Shown in pieces: positions 9,359-16,034 of a stretch of DNA of 64,000 bases. Numbering within the stretch: the stretch's first letter is position 1; every line of letters starts with the position of its first letter. The notes under the pieces were generated by a model that had not been told where the DNA came from, did not search any database, and was given only the letters and a program-made list of their open reading frames with translations. The stretch lies in contig NZ_SMFO01000009.1 of assembly GCF_004349145.1 (NCBI RefSeq), positions 1-64,000 on the forward strand, given 5' to 3'. This stretch comes from Flavobacterium hiemivividum (GTDB lineage: Bacteria; Bacteroidota; Bacteroidia; Flavobacteriales; Flavobacteriaceae). The position numbers were made by a program, and so were the translations under genes.

Positions 9359-9619
9359 TTATTCGTTGTAGCCGTATTTTTTGTCTAGTTTGTTCATTAA
9401 GTGAACATAAACAAATATCAGAATGACAAATACATAAATTGAACCTTGTTGCGCAAACCAGAAACCAAGTGGGAATCCACCTAATTTTATGGAGTCTAAT
9501 GCTTGTTTGAAAAGGATTCCTGCTCCATAGGAAACAGCAAACCAAATGCTTAGTAATATTAGAAGGTATCTTAGGTTTTCCTTCCAATAGGCAGTGGCGT
9601 TATCTTGTTTATCGCTCAT
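9359..9619 (-). CDS. DUF4212 sodium/solute symporter small subunit
   Basis: An 86-residue protein with two hydrophobic helices (about 18-38 and 52-75). The N-terminal segment AYWKENLRYLLILLSIW and the later GGFPLGFWFAQQGSIYVF are characteristic of the DUF4212/TIGR03647 small subunit. Its stop is 28 bp before the start of the large symporter subunit, the conserved pairing of this transporter type. It presumably forms an inner-membrane complex with that protein. A 77-residue ORF in another frame of the same region has no such pattern. Confidence 0.88.
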   Translation of the reverse strand: MSDKQDNATAYWKENLRYLLILLSIWFAVSYGAGILFKQALDSIKLGGFPLGFWFAQQGSIYVFVILIFVYVHLMNKLDKKYGYNE

Positions 9620-9647
9620 AATAGGTATGGTTAAAATGGTTAATAGT

Positions 9648-10886
9648 TTATAGGTAAATCATGGCTTGAAGCGTAATTGTATTTACGGCTTTGTTTGCAC
9701 CATATTTTAAATTTTGATATTCTAATGTCAGTTTAGAATGGTGGCCGCTGAAAAAGGCATTTGCGCCAATACCAATTTGAGAAGCATTATCGTTTAAAGC
9801 ATCTATCTGTCTTTCATCATAAGACAAATACGGTTGGAACTTAGTTTTTGATTTTCCTGGAATTACATAGCCAAGATGTCCATGTAGCATTGATCCAGTT
9901 TCATAAGTTGTTCCTAGTGTGTAGTCTTTTCCATAATCGTTATTTTGGTATAAGGCATAAGCAGTAAGAGCAGCACCTTGTGTTCCTACTGGTACATCAT
10001 AAAAAGCATCAAGTCCAAAAATAGTTACGTTTTCTCCGCTTAGATTTCCGCCAGCATCAGCAATTACAGTTCCATTTGGATGCGAAAAGAAACCGGCTCC
10101 AATATTGAATACTTTTTTTGTTCCCAAATAAGTTCCTACTTTATAAGGTAAAAAGTTACTTTCTGAATCTAAAAATCCATATTCAAAATAACCGGAGTAC
10201 GTTCTTCCAGCCTCTTTTGAGCCTAATAATCTCTTGCCAGTATAAGTTGCTGGACCATTGTTTGTAGGTGTTGCAGTTGCTTGTAGATTAGTAGTCGCTG
10301 CTCCGTTTATCGAAACACGATATTGAAGTTTCCCAAAAGTTCCTTTGGCATACACTCCAATGTGTCTTGCAAATTGATCCGATAAACCTAAAGTAGCCCA
10401 CGCTTGTCTTTGGTTGTCCAATGTGAGCAGGTTTAAAGTACTTTGATTGTTTAGTCTAGAGATTCCGTTCCAGTAATGTAATCCTCCACCCACTGCATTG
10501 TCTTTTCCAAGGCTGTATTGAGCCCAAACATCGTGCAGAAATAATTGGGAACCAGCTCCTTGTCCAGTTGGACTCATTGTATCTGAGTTTAGACTATTAA
10601 TTCCAAAATGAGTTAAGATCAAAAAATCTTTGTTAATTTGCGCATACATCAATACGCGAGCTCTTCTTACGCTGAAATCTAAATCAGCTTGTTCATTGCC
10701 GTTAGCGTCTAGTGGGCGGTCTGAATTGTATTGTCCCCAAATTTGTGCCCATGATAGTACTCTAAGATACTTTGAGCCGTCCTCATTTAAGTCAAATTTC
10801 ATCCCGGCACCATAATCAGGGGAGCCTTGCGAAAAGCCTTTTAAAGATAAGAGCAGGACTACTGCAATTAAATACACTTTTTTCAT
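9648..10886 (-). CDS. Outer-membrane porin-like beta-barrel protein
   Basis: The 412-residue product has a clear signal peptide (residues 1-19, ending GFSQ). The body is rich in alternating hydrophobic/polar strands with aromatic girdle residues and ends LQAMIYL, close to a typical C-terminal beta-signal. The segment VRRARVLMYAQINKDFLILTHFG resembles the first strands of OprO/OprP-like porins. It is the first transporter gene of the cluster, 28 bp before the DUF4212 gene, so it probably lets the organic acid cross the outer membrane. Substrate specificity is inferred from position only. Confidence 0.8.
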   Translation of the reverse strand: MKKVYLIAVVLLLSLKGFSQGSPDYGAGMKFDLNEDGSKYLRVLSWAQIWGQYNSDRPLDANGNEQADLDFSVRRARVLMYAQINKDFLILTHFGINSLNSDTMSPTGQGAGSQLFLHDVWAQYSLGKDNAVGGGLHYWNGISRLNNQSTLNLLTLDNQRQAWATLGLSDQFARHIGVYAKGTFGKLQYRVSINGAATTNLQATATPTNNGPATYTGKRLLGSKEAGRTYSGYFEYGFLDSESNFLPYKVGTYLGTKKVFNIGAGFFSHPNGTVIADAGGNLSGENVTIFGLDAFYDVPVGTQGAALTAYALYQNNDYGKDYTLGTTYETGSMLHGHLGYVIPGKSKTKFQPYLSYDERQIDALNDNASQIGIGANAFFSGHHSKLTLEYQNLKYGANKAVNTITLQAMIYL

Positions 10887-10924
10887 AATTTTTATTAGGT
10901 TGGTTAGGCGAAATGGTTAATTTC

Positions 10925-10989
10925 TAGACCGCCAAAGTCTAATTTTTTGTTAAGAAAAAAAATTAAGATATATATAAGTGTAAAACACT
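10925..10989. promoter_or_regulatory. Upstream region of the porin operon with two short inverted repeats
   Basis: Two short dyads lie between the HTH gene and the porin gene: TAGAC/GTCTA (10925-10929 and 10937-10941) and AGTGT/ACACT (10977-10981 and 10985-10989). The second lies just behind the stop of the HTH gene and is followed on the minus strand by an A/T-rich stretch, so it could be a weak terminator. The first sits about 40-55 bp before the porin start and could be an operator. Neither has a strong promoter match beside it, and both arms are only 5 bp. Confidence 0.3.
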
Positions 10990-10993
10990 ATAG

Positions 10994-11413
10994 TTAATCC
11001 TTAAATCGCTCCCATTTTATAAGCATAAACTTATCTCCTAACTCAGTTATGATCAGGCCAGCACCCGATAGTAAATCTTTGTTTTTGATGTATTCTACTA
11101 ATTCTAAGTGATTAAAGATCTTGTATGTAGGATGATAGTTAGCGTGAGACGGTTTTTTTATATTAAATGACTTTACCCAGTTGCTAATAGTAACGTGGGA
11201 CACCCCAATAATACGCTCAATTTCGCGATAACTTAATCCTTCTAAGTAGAGTTGTAAAGCTTTGGTAACGTAATAATCATCTATCTTTTTTCCAATTTTA
11301 TTGACTGTAAAAAAGTATTTGCATTTTTTGCATAAATACCTTTGTTTATTGTTGATTACACCGCTTTTTATGATGTCATTTCCTTGGCATTTTGGACAGG
11401 CTAAAATCTCCAT
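10994..11413 (-). CDS. IS1-InsA-like zinc-ribbon/helix-turn-helix protein, probably domesticated
   Basis: The chosen start, MEILACPKCQG at 11413, puts the zinc ribbon at the N-terminus; a longer form from 11449 adds 12 unconserved residues. The protein has 139 residues. A CPKC...CKKC zinc ribbon covers about 6-31, and a helix-turn-helix about 50-77 (YLEGLSYREIERIIGVSHVT) resembles the InsA DNA-binding half of IS1-type transposases. The last 55 residues do not resemble a DDE catalytic domain. I see no inverted repeats around it. It reads towards the porin and symporter genes, so a regulator recruited from a transposase is plausible. An IS remnant is the alternative. Confidence 0.7.
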   Translation of the reverse strand: MEILACPKCQGNDIIKSGVINNKQRYLCKKCKYFFTVNKIGKKIDDYYVTKALQLYLEGLSYREIERIIGVSHVTISNWVKSFNIKKPSHANYHPTYKIFNHLELVEYIKNKDLLSGAGLIITELGDKFMLIKWERFKD

Positions 11414-11501
11414 GTATATAAATTTTGCATAAATATAGTAAATTAGCAATTATAGTTGGTTGCTTGTGCGAATAAAATAGTTTTTTATGCATAGAATTTA
11501 G

Positions 11502-11651
11502 AAAATCACAATTTAATAGCATTTTTTTTGTGATTTAAAAAGCGGTATCAACAGAGTGAGTTTTAATTAAGTATTTACGTTGTAAACCTATAAATAGGAT
11601 TGTAAATAGATGATGATCAGTTAAATTGATTATTATTTTAAAAAATCACAC
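11502..11651. repeat. Three AAATCACA motifs (possible operator)
   Basis: AAAATCACAA at 11502-11511 is followed by its reverse complement TTGTGATTT at 11528-11536, giving a 9-bp dyad with a 16-base spacer. A further direct copy AAAATCACAC at 11642-11651 lies between the -33 and -7 elements of the predicted SYLF promoter and touches the -7 box. The layout suits a repressor site. In AT-rich DNA chance remains a real alternative. Confidence 0.4.
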
Positions 11652-11659
11652 TAAATTTG
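11626..11659 (+). promoter_or_regulatory. Predicted promoter of the SYLF gene
   Basis: TTG at 11626-11628 and TAAATTTG at 11652-11659 are separated by 23 bases, matching the Flavobacterium consensus TTG-N17-23-TAnnTTTG. The start codon follows 85 bp downstream of the -7 box. Confidence 0.5.
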
Positions 11660-11744
11660 AATAGCCGTCGTGTGCTTTGTAGTTGATGATTAATAAGTAC
11701 TATTTTCTGGCTATTTTTTTGAAAACAATTTAAAAACAAGAGTT

Positions 11745-12283
11745 ATGAAAAAAGTAAGTGTTATTTGGATTATGGTCATGGCTTGTGCGATAACTACGGC
11801 ACCTATGTTTGGGCAATCTCGATCAAAGAAAAACGAGATTATCGCAGACAGTAAGAAAGCTAAGGTGGAGTTCATTAAGGTTGACCCTCTTTTGAAAGGC
11901 CTTTTTGATAAAGTATTTGGTTATGTTATCTTTCTAATGTGGGCAAGGCGGGATTTGGTATAGGAGGAGCGGCTGGGAATGGAGCAGTCTATGAAAATGA
12001 TAAATTGGTGGGTTTTTCAAAGCTTTCACAACTGAGTTTAGGTTTTCAGGCGGGAGCACAAGCCTATCGAGAAGTGATATTTTTTGAATCAAAAAAGGAT
12101 ATGGAGCGATTTAAAAATAGCCAATTGGAATTTGCTGCTCAGGTTTCGGCGGTAGCTGTAACAGCTGGCTCTTCGGCAAATGTGAAGTATGCCGAAGGTG
12201 TGATGGTATTTACCATGCAAAAAGGCGGGCTAATGTATGAGGCGTCAGTGGGAGGACAAAATTTTAAGTTTAATGGATTGTAG
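11745..12283 (+). pseudogene. SYLF (Ysc84-like) lipid-binding protein gene, frameshifted
   Basis: Two frames together make one SYLF-domain protein. The first (from 11745) gives a signal peptide (residues 1-23, ending MFGQ) and the start of the domain up to FDKVFGYVIF. The second (from about 11936) continues with NVGKAGFGIGGAAGNGAVYE and runs through SAVAVTAGSSANVKY to the stop at 12283. The reading frame breaks at 11931-11936 (TTTCTA), where one extra C would restore the family sequence VIFPNVGK. SYLF proteins are small exported or lipid-binding proteins of poorly known role. Either a recent inactivating deletion or a sequencing error explains it; without the break the protein would have about 179 residues. 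Confidence 0.85.
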
Positions 12284-12423
12284 GATTCTTTTCGAATTCA
12301 ATTTGAAAATGATAGACTATGAGATATTTCTCGCAGCTTATCCTTAATATAGACATTCGAATAAAAATTATTTAGTTTTTTTTGGTCTCATTTTAGTGTG
12401 GATTCAATGTGTTTTAGCATGTC

Positions 12424-12678
12424 TTGCTTTGGCTTTTAAAGATTTTTTTTTGTCAAGAATTAGTAGGAATTAATTCGAATAGCTATGATCCTCAAGCTTC
12501 AGGATGTATTAATGTTTTAAGCGGAATGATTTTCAATCTTTCAGTTTTGATCTATGGAGTTTTAGTTCTGGTCTTTTTATCGATCGCTTTTGCACTAAGA
12601 AATTTTATTCAAATTGAGGAAAGCCGTAAGGTAAAAAATAGATATAGTAGTACCATTGTGAAAAAATTGCTACGATGA
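12424..12678 (+). CDS. Small hypothetical membrane protein, probably frameshifted
   Basis: An open frame of 84 codons with only a TTG start. It contains one strong hydrophobic segment (about 38-59, LSVLIYGVLVLVFLSIAFAL) and a basic C-terminus. In another frame just upstream (about 12354-12441) lies a second hydrophobic stretch (YLVFFGLILVWIQCVLACLA) with no ATG. The two would join into a two-helix membrane protein if one T of the nine-T run at 12443-12451 were absent. I therefore suspect a +1 frameshift or a sequencing error in the T run. The last four bases overlap the start of the next gene (ATGA). Function is unknown. Confidence 0.4.
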   Translation: MLWLLKIFFCQELVGINSNSYDPQASGCINVLSGMIFNLSVLIYGVLVLVFLSIAFALRNFIQIEESRKVKNRYSSTIVKKLLR

Positions 12679-13022
12679 AAATAAATTTTAGAAAATATAA
12701 AATTAAAGGAAAATTTTTTTCAAAAAGTATTGATCAGGCAGAAGTGAGAATTTTTAACGACCGATTTGAAATCAGACTTTCACCTTTCGTTTTAAATTCG
12801 GGAGTCTACTATATTCAAACAGTTGTAGAAAAAACTAAAGTCTACACCGAGTATAGGGTGATTAAAAGAGATTTTAGTGATGAAAGTGAGTTGAATTTTA
12901 ATTTGATAAATTCTGGTAATTATTTTAGTTTGTTTTTAGATAACAATCGTGAAAAAATGAGTGTTGTTAAAGACAATCAGGAGGGGTTTATTTTAAAATC
13001 ACCAGTGCTGAAACGTTATTAA
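12675..13022 (+). CDS. Hypothetical protein, 115 residues
   Basis: I do not recognise this protein. It is basic at the N-terminus (MKINFRKYKIKGKFF), has no signal peptide or membrane segment, and is rich in predicted beta-strand residues (VRIFNDRFEIRLSPFVL, YYIQTVVEKTKVYTEYRV). Its ATG overlaps the stop of the preceding small membrane gene, which suggests coupled translation. A strong hairpin terminator follows 18 bp after the stop. The coding quality is reasonable, but the neighbourhood is decayed, so it may be a lineage-specific gene. Confidence 0.55.
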   Translation: MKINFRKYKIKGKFFSKSIDQAEVRIFNDRFEIRLSPFVLNSGVYYIQTVVEKTKVYTEYRVIKRDFSDESELNFNLINSGNYFSLFLDNNREKMSVVKDNQEGFILKSPVLKRY

Positions 13023-13039
13023 TTGATTTTTTTAAACAA

Positions 13040-13067
13040 AAAACCCGAATATTTCTATTCGGGTTTT
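13040..13067. terminator. Bidirectional terminator between the 115-residue gene and tRNA-Phe
   Basis: AAAACCCGAAT (13040-13050) pairs perfectly with ATTCGGGTTTT (13057-13067) around a 6-base loop. T runs follow on both strands, the longer one on the minus strand behind the tRNA. Confidence 0.85.
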
Positions 13068-13071
13068 AAAG

Positions 13072-13144
13072 TGGTACCTCCAGGGATCGAACCAGGGACA
13101 CATGGATTTTCAGTCCATTGCTCTACCATCTGAGCTAAGGTACC
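13072..13144 (-). tRNA. tRNA-Phe (GAA)
   Basis: The minus strand folds into a full cloverleaf of 73 nt: acceptor GGTACCT paired with AGGTACC, D-arm with AGCTCAGATGGTAGAGC, anticodon stem ATGGA/TCCAT with loop CTGAAAA, and T-arm with GGTTCGATCC. The anticodon GAA lies at 13109-13111 (complement), so it reads Phe codons. The 3' CCA is not encoded after the discriminator A, so it must be added by nucleotidyltransferase. A terminator follows directly. Confidence 0.95.
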
Positions 13145-13215
13145 GTGCTATTGCGGGTGCAAATATAGAATGATTTTTAGTATATCCAAAACATATTTTT
13201 AAAAAAATCAATTCG

Positions 13216-13223
13216 TACCTTCG
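13216..13223 (+). promoter_or_regulatory. Predicted -7 element of coaX
   Basis: TACCTTCG differs by one base from TAnnTTTG and lies 19 bp before the coaX start codon. No TTG is present at the expected distance upstream. Confidence 0.35.
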
Positions 13224-13242
13224 CAAAATCAAAATTAAACGT

Positions 13243-13977
13243 ATGATTTTAACAGTTGATGTAGGAAATTCAAGAATTAAAGCTGCTGTTTTTGAGGGAG
13301 ATATCCTTTTAGAGCCTTTTGTTTTTAAGAAAGAGGAACTGCAAAAAAATATTCAAAATATTTTAAAAAATTTCACAAACACCACTCATTTAGTTGTTGC
13401 TTCCGTTGGGAATGTCGAAAAACAGGCTTTTTTAGAGTTCGAAAAAGACATCGCTGTTCATTTTGTTTCTCATGGAGATCAATTTCCATTTGCTAATGAG
13501 TATGAAACGCCGCTTACCTTGGGAATTGACAGGATGGTTCTTGCTGCGGGAGCAACTTTACAGTTTCCTGGGAAAAATAGATTAGTTATCGATGCTGGAA
13601 CCTGTGTTACTTTTGATTTTATAAATGTCAGTAATGAATATCTTGGAGGTGCGATCACGCCAGGATTGCAATTGCGGTATAAATCGCTGCACGATTTCAC
13701 TGCCAATTTACCATTGTTGGCATTGGAAAGTCCCAAAAATATTATAGGGAATTCAACCGCGGAGTCCATTCATTCCGGAGTTGTAAATGGATTGGTCTAT
13801 GAAATAGATGGTTTTATAGATGAATATCGTGCACTTTATTCAAATTTTATAATAATTTTAACGGGTGGAGATACAGATTTTTTGGCTAAACGATTAAAAA
13901 ATACCATATTTGCCAATTCAAATTTTCTTTTAGAAAGTTTGAACCAAACATTTCAATATAAAATCAAAAATGATTAA
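13243..13977 (+). CDS. coaX: Type III pantothenate kinase
   Basis: CoaX phosphorylates pantothenate in the first step of coenzyme A synthesis. The 244 residues show the ASKHA-fold motifs of the type III enzyme: the N-terminal phosphate-binding MILTVDVGNSRIKAAVF, the pantothenate-side PLTLGIDRMVLAAGA near residue 90, the DAGTCVTFDF motif near 120, and the C-terminal GGDTDFLA. The length is normal. It overlaps the next gene by 8 bp and opens a co-directional run of five genes. Confidence 0.93.
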   Translation: MILTVDVGNSRIKAAVFEGDILLEPFVFKKEELQKNIQNILKNFTNTTHLVVASVGNVEKQAFLEFEKDIAVHFVSHGDQFPFANEYETPLTLGIDRMVLAAGATLQFPGKNRLVIDAGTCVTFDFINVSNEYLGGAITPGLQLRYKSLHDFTANLPLLALESPKNIIGNSTAESIHSGVVNGLVYEIDGFIDEYRALYSNFIIILTGGDTDFLAKRLKNTIFANSNFLLESLNQTFQYKIKND

Positions 13978-15220
13978 AAAAATTATAGTAAGCGCTTGTT
14001 TACTTTTGTCGCTAGTTTCCTTTGCTCAAGAAGGTACTTCATCACCGTACTCTTTTTATGGAATTGGAGATGTTAGATTTAAAGGAACAGCTGAAAGTCG
14101 CTCTATGGCAGGAATTGCAGTCGAGCAGGATAGTATCCATATTAATTTGCAAAATCCTGCGAGTTTTGCTAATTTAAAATTTACCACTTTTGCGCTTGGA
14201 GGTACTTACAATACTACTAAATTAAAAACAGATTCTAAGAAGGAAAATGCTAGAAGAACGACCTTAGATTACCTTGCGGTAGGATTGCCTTTTGGTAAAG
14301 TAGGTGTTGGATTTGGTTTGATTCCTTATTCTTCTGTAGGTTATAAAATAGAATCTATTTCGGCTGATGTTAATATTAATAACAGACGTTATGATGGTTC
14401 AGGAGGAATGAATAAGGCTTTTCTAGGGGTTGGGTATAAAATAAGCCCTAATTTTAGTATTGGAGCAGATGCTCAGTATAATTTTGGAAAAATTGAGACG
14501 AATAGTTTAGAGTTTGCTTCTGGAGTTACTATTGGTTCTCGCGAGATGAATAGAGCTGATTTGTCAGGAGTTAATTTTGATATTGGAGCAATGTACAAGG
14601 CTAAACTTGGTAAGAAAATAAATCTATATACCAGTGTTAACTACACATTAGAAAATACTTTGACGTCTAAAAACTCAAGAAATATAGCTACTGTCGGTTT
14701 TAATTCAGGATTTGATGTTGGTGTTGTTGATGTTCTTGACGAGCAAAATAGTGTTGTTGAATTGAAGTTTCCGAGCAAGATTTCACTTAGTGCGGGTATT
14801 GGAGAATCTCAAAAATGGTTAATTGCTGGAAAAGTAGCTTATCAAAAAACATCAGGACAAGCAAATTCTTATAACGACTATCAAAATGTTGGTTATGGTA
14901 AATTTGGAAGTGTAAGCGTAGGAGGTTATTATATCCCTAATTACAATTCGTTTACAAGTTATGCGAAAAGAGTTGTTTATAGAGGAGGTTTGAAATTCGA
15001 AAAAACAGGTCTAGTTGTTAATGGCGAGTCTATTGATGATCGCGGTCTTACATTAGGACTTGGATTGCCTATTACAGGAACTATTTCGAATGTGAATATT
15101 GGTTTCGAAATAGGGAAAAGAGGAACTACTGCTTCCGGTTTAGTTCAGGAGAATTATGCTAATATTAGTGTAGGTTTTTCATTAAATGATAAATGGTTTG
15201 TACAAAGAAAATTCCAATAA
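13970..15220 (+). CDS. Outer-membrane beta-barrel protein, unknown role
   Basis: A 416-residue exported protein with a signal peptide (residues 1-19, ending SFAQ). It is followed by SSPYSFYGIGDVRFKGTAESRSMAGI and an LQNPASFANL segment. These N-terminal features recall FadL/OmpP1-type outer-membrane transporters of Bacteroidota. The remainder is a series of glycine-rich amphipathic strands, and the C-terminal SVGFSLNDKWFVQRKFQ looks like a last strand. The start codon overlaps the end of coaX. The substrate is unknown; the position before lptC suggests an envelope function. Confidence 0.7.
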   Translation: MIKKIIVSACLLLSLVSFAQEGTSSPYSFYGIGDVRFKGTAESRSMAGIAVEQDSIHINLQNPASFANLKFTTFALGGTYNTTKLKTDSKKENARRTTLDYLAVGLPFGKVGVGFGLIPYSSVGYKIESISADVNINNRRYDGSGGMNKAFLGVGYKISPNFSIGADAQYNFGKIETNSLEFASGVTIGSREMNRADLSGVNFDIGAMYKAKLGKKINLYTSVNYTLENTLTSKNSRNIATVGFNSGFDVGVVDVLDEQNSVVELKFPSKISLSAGIGESQKWLIAGKVAYQKTSGQANSYNDYQNVGYGKFGSVSVGGYYIPNYNSFTSYAKRVVYRGGLKFEKTGLVVNGESIDDRGLTLGLGLPITGTISNVNIGFEIGKRGTTASGLVQENYANISVGFSLNDKWFVQRKFQ

Positions 15221-15261
15221 TAAATACATAACAATGCCTTTCACTTTCTCAATATGATGGT

Positions 15262-15819
15262 ATGAGTTTATTAACAAAACATAAAATAATTAACCTTGTC
15301 ACAGTTTTTACTGTGACTCTGTTTTTTTTAGGGTGTGAAAGTAATTTTAAAGAAGTTCAAAAAATCAATTTCACCGAATTTACACCTAGTGGAGATGCGG
15401 ATAAAGTGAATTTAAAATATACAGATTCAGGTCTTATAAAAGTTGTTTTATTGAGCCCGAAGATGTTAGATTTTGCTACTGTTGATTTTCCATTTACAGA
15501 ATTTCCAAAAGGAATAGATGTGACATTGTATGATGAAAAAGGGAAAACTACCCGAGTGACCTCTAATTATGCTATTTCCTATAAAATTACCGGTATAATC
15601 GATTTGCAAGGAAAAGTAAAGATTGTTTCTGAAAAAGGACAGATGATGGAAACGGAGCAGTTGTACTACGATCAAAAAAATGAATGGTTTTTTACTGAAA
15701 AAAAGTTTAAATTTACAGATATCAAAGGTTCTTCAAACGGACAAGGGATAGATTTTAGTAAAGATTTCAAGATTATTAATTCACAAAGATTGACTGGCGA
15801 ATTTGATTCGGCAGAATAA
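15262..15819 (+). CDS. lptC: LPS export protein LptC, lipoprotein form
   Basis: LptC links the inner-membrane Lpt ABC transporter to the periplasmic LPS bridge. This 185-residue version has a hydrophobic N-terminus ending in a lipobox (LFFLGC, Cys near 25). A beta-jellyroll with the typical LptC pattern follows: LPFTEFP-like GIDVTLYDEKG, TSNYAI and EQLYYDQKNEWFFTEKKF. Instead of the single membrane anchor of E. coli LptC it appears lipid-anchored, as I would expect in Bacteroidota. It lies 41 bp after the outer-membrane protein gene. Assignment is by fold pattern. Confidence 0.82.
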   Translation: MSLLTKHKIINLVTVFTVTLFFLGCESNFKEVQKINFTEFTPSGDADKVNLKYTDSGLIKVVLLSPKMLDFATVDFPFTEFPKGIDVTLYDEKGKTTRVTSNYAISYKITGIIDLQGKVKIVSEKGQMMETEQLYYDQKNEWFFTEKKFKFTDIKGSSNGQGIDFSKDFKIINSQRLTGEFDSAE

Positions 15820-15836
15820 AAATAAATATTTACACT

Positions 15837-16031
15837 ATGGGTTACTTAAAATACACACCTTACCTTTATCTTGTTTTTGCTGTATTCTTCATTTATGAAG
15901 CAATCGTGAAATGGAACGAATCTGAAGCAACTCCGTGGTTGAGTTTGATGGTTGCCGGACTAGCGATTTTTATGTTTTTCTTCAGGAAGAAATATGCAAA
16001 GAAGATGGATGACCGTAATAACCAATCCTAA
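15837..16031 (+). CDS. Small two-helix membrane protein
   Basis: A 64-residue protein with two hydrophobic segments (about 7-22 and 33-50) and a very basic, hydrophilic tail (RKKYAKKMDDRNNQS). It lies between lptC (17 bp upstream) and the CNNM-type gene (3 bp downstream), so it is surely co-transcribed. I know of no function. The tight spacing and clean coding suggest a real gene conserved with its neighbours. Confidence 0.7.
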   Translation: MGYLKYTPYLYLVFAVFFIYEAIVKWNESEATPWLSLMVAGLAIFMFFFRKKYAKKMDDRNNQS

Positions 16032-16034
16032 TTT

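Larger units (their letters stand above)
11414..11744. other. 331-bp intergenic region
   Basis: This non-coding stretch separates the divergent HTH gene and SYLF gene. It is AT-rich and holds a Bacteroidota-type promoter for the SYLF gene at 11626-11659 and three copies of AAATCACA (two direct, one inverted; see the repeat entry). No RNA gene or convincing ORF was seen in it. No clear TAnnTTTG box was found on the minus strand in front of the HTH gene. Confidence 0.6.

Noticed and set aside
9354..9587. 77-codon minus-strand frame overlapping the DUF4212 gene
   Set aside because: The other frame encodes a recognisable symporter small subunit, so this one cannot be the gene.
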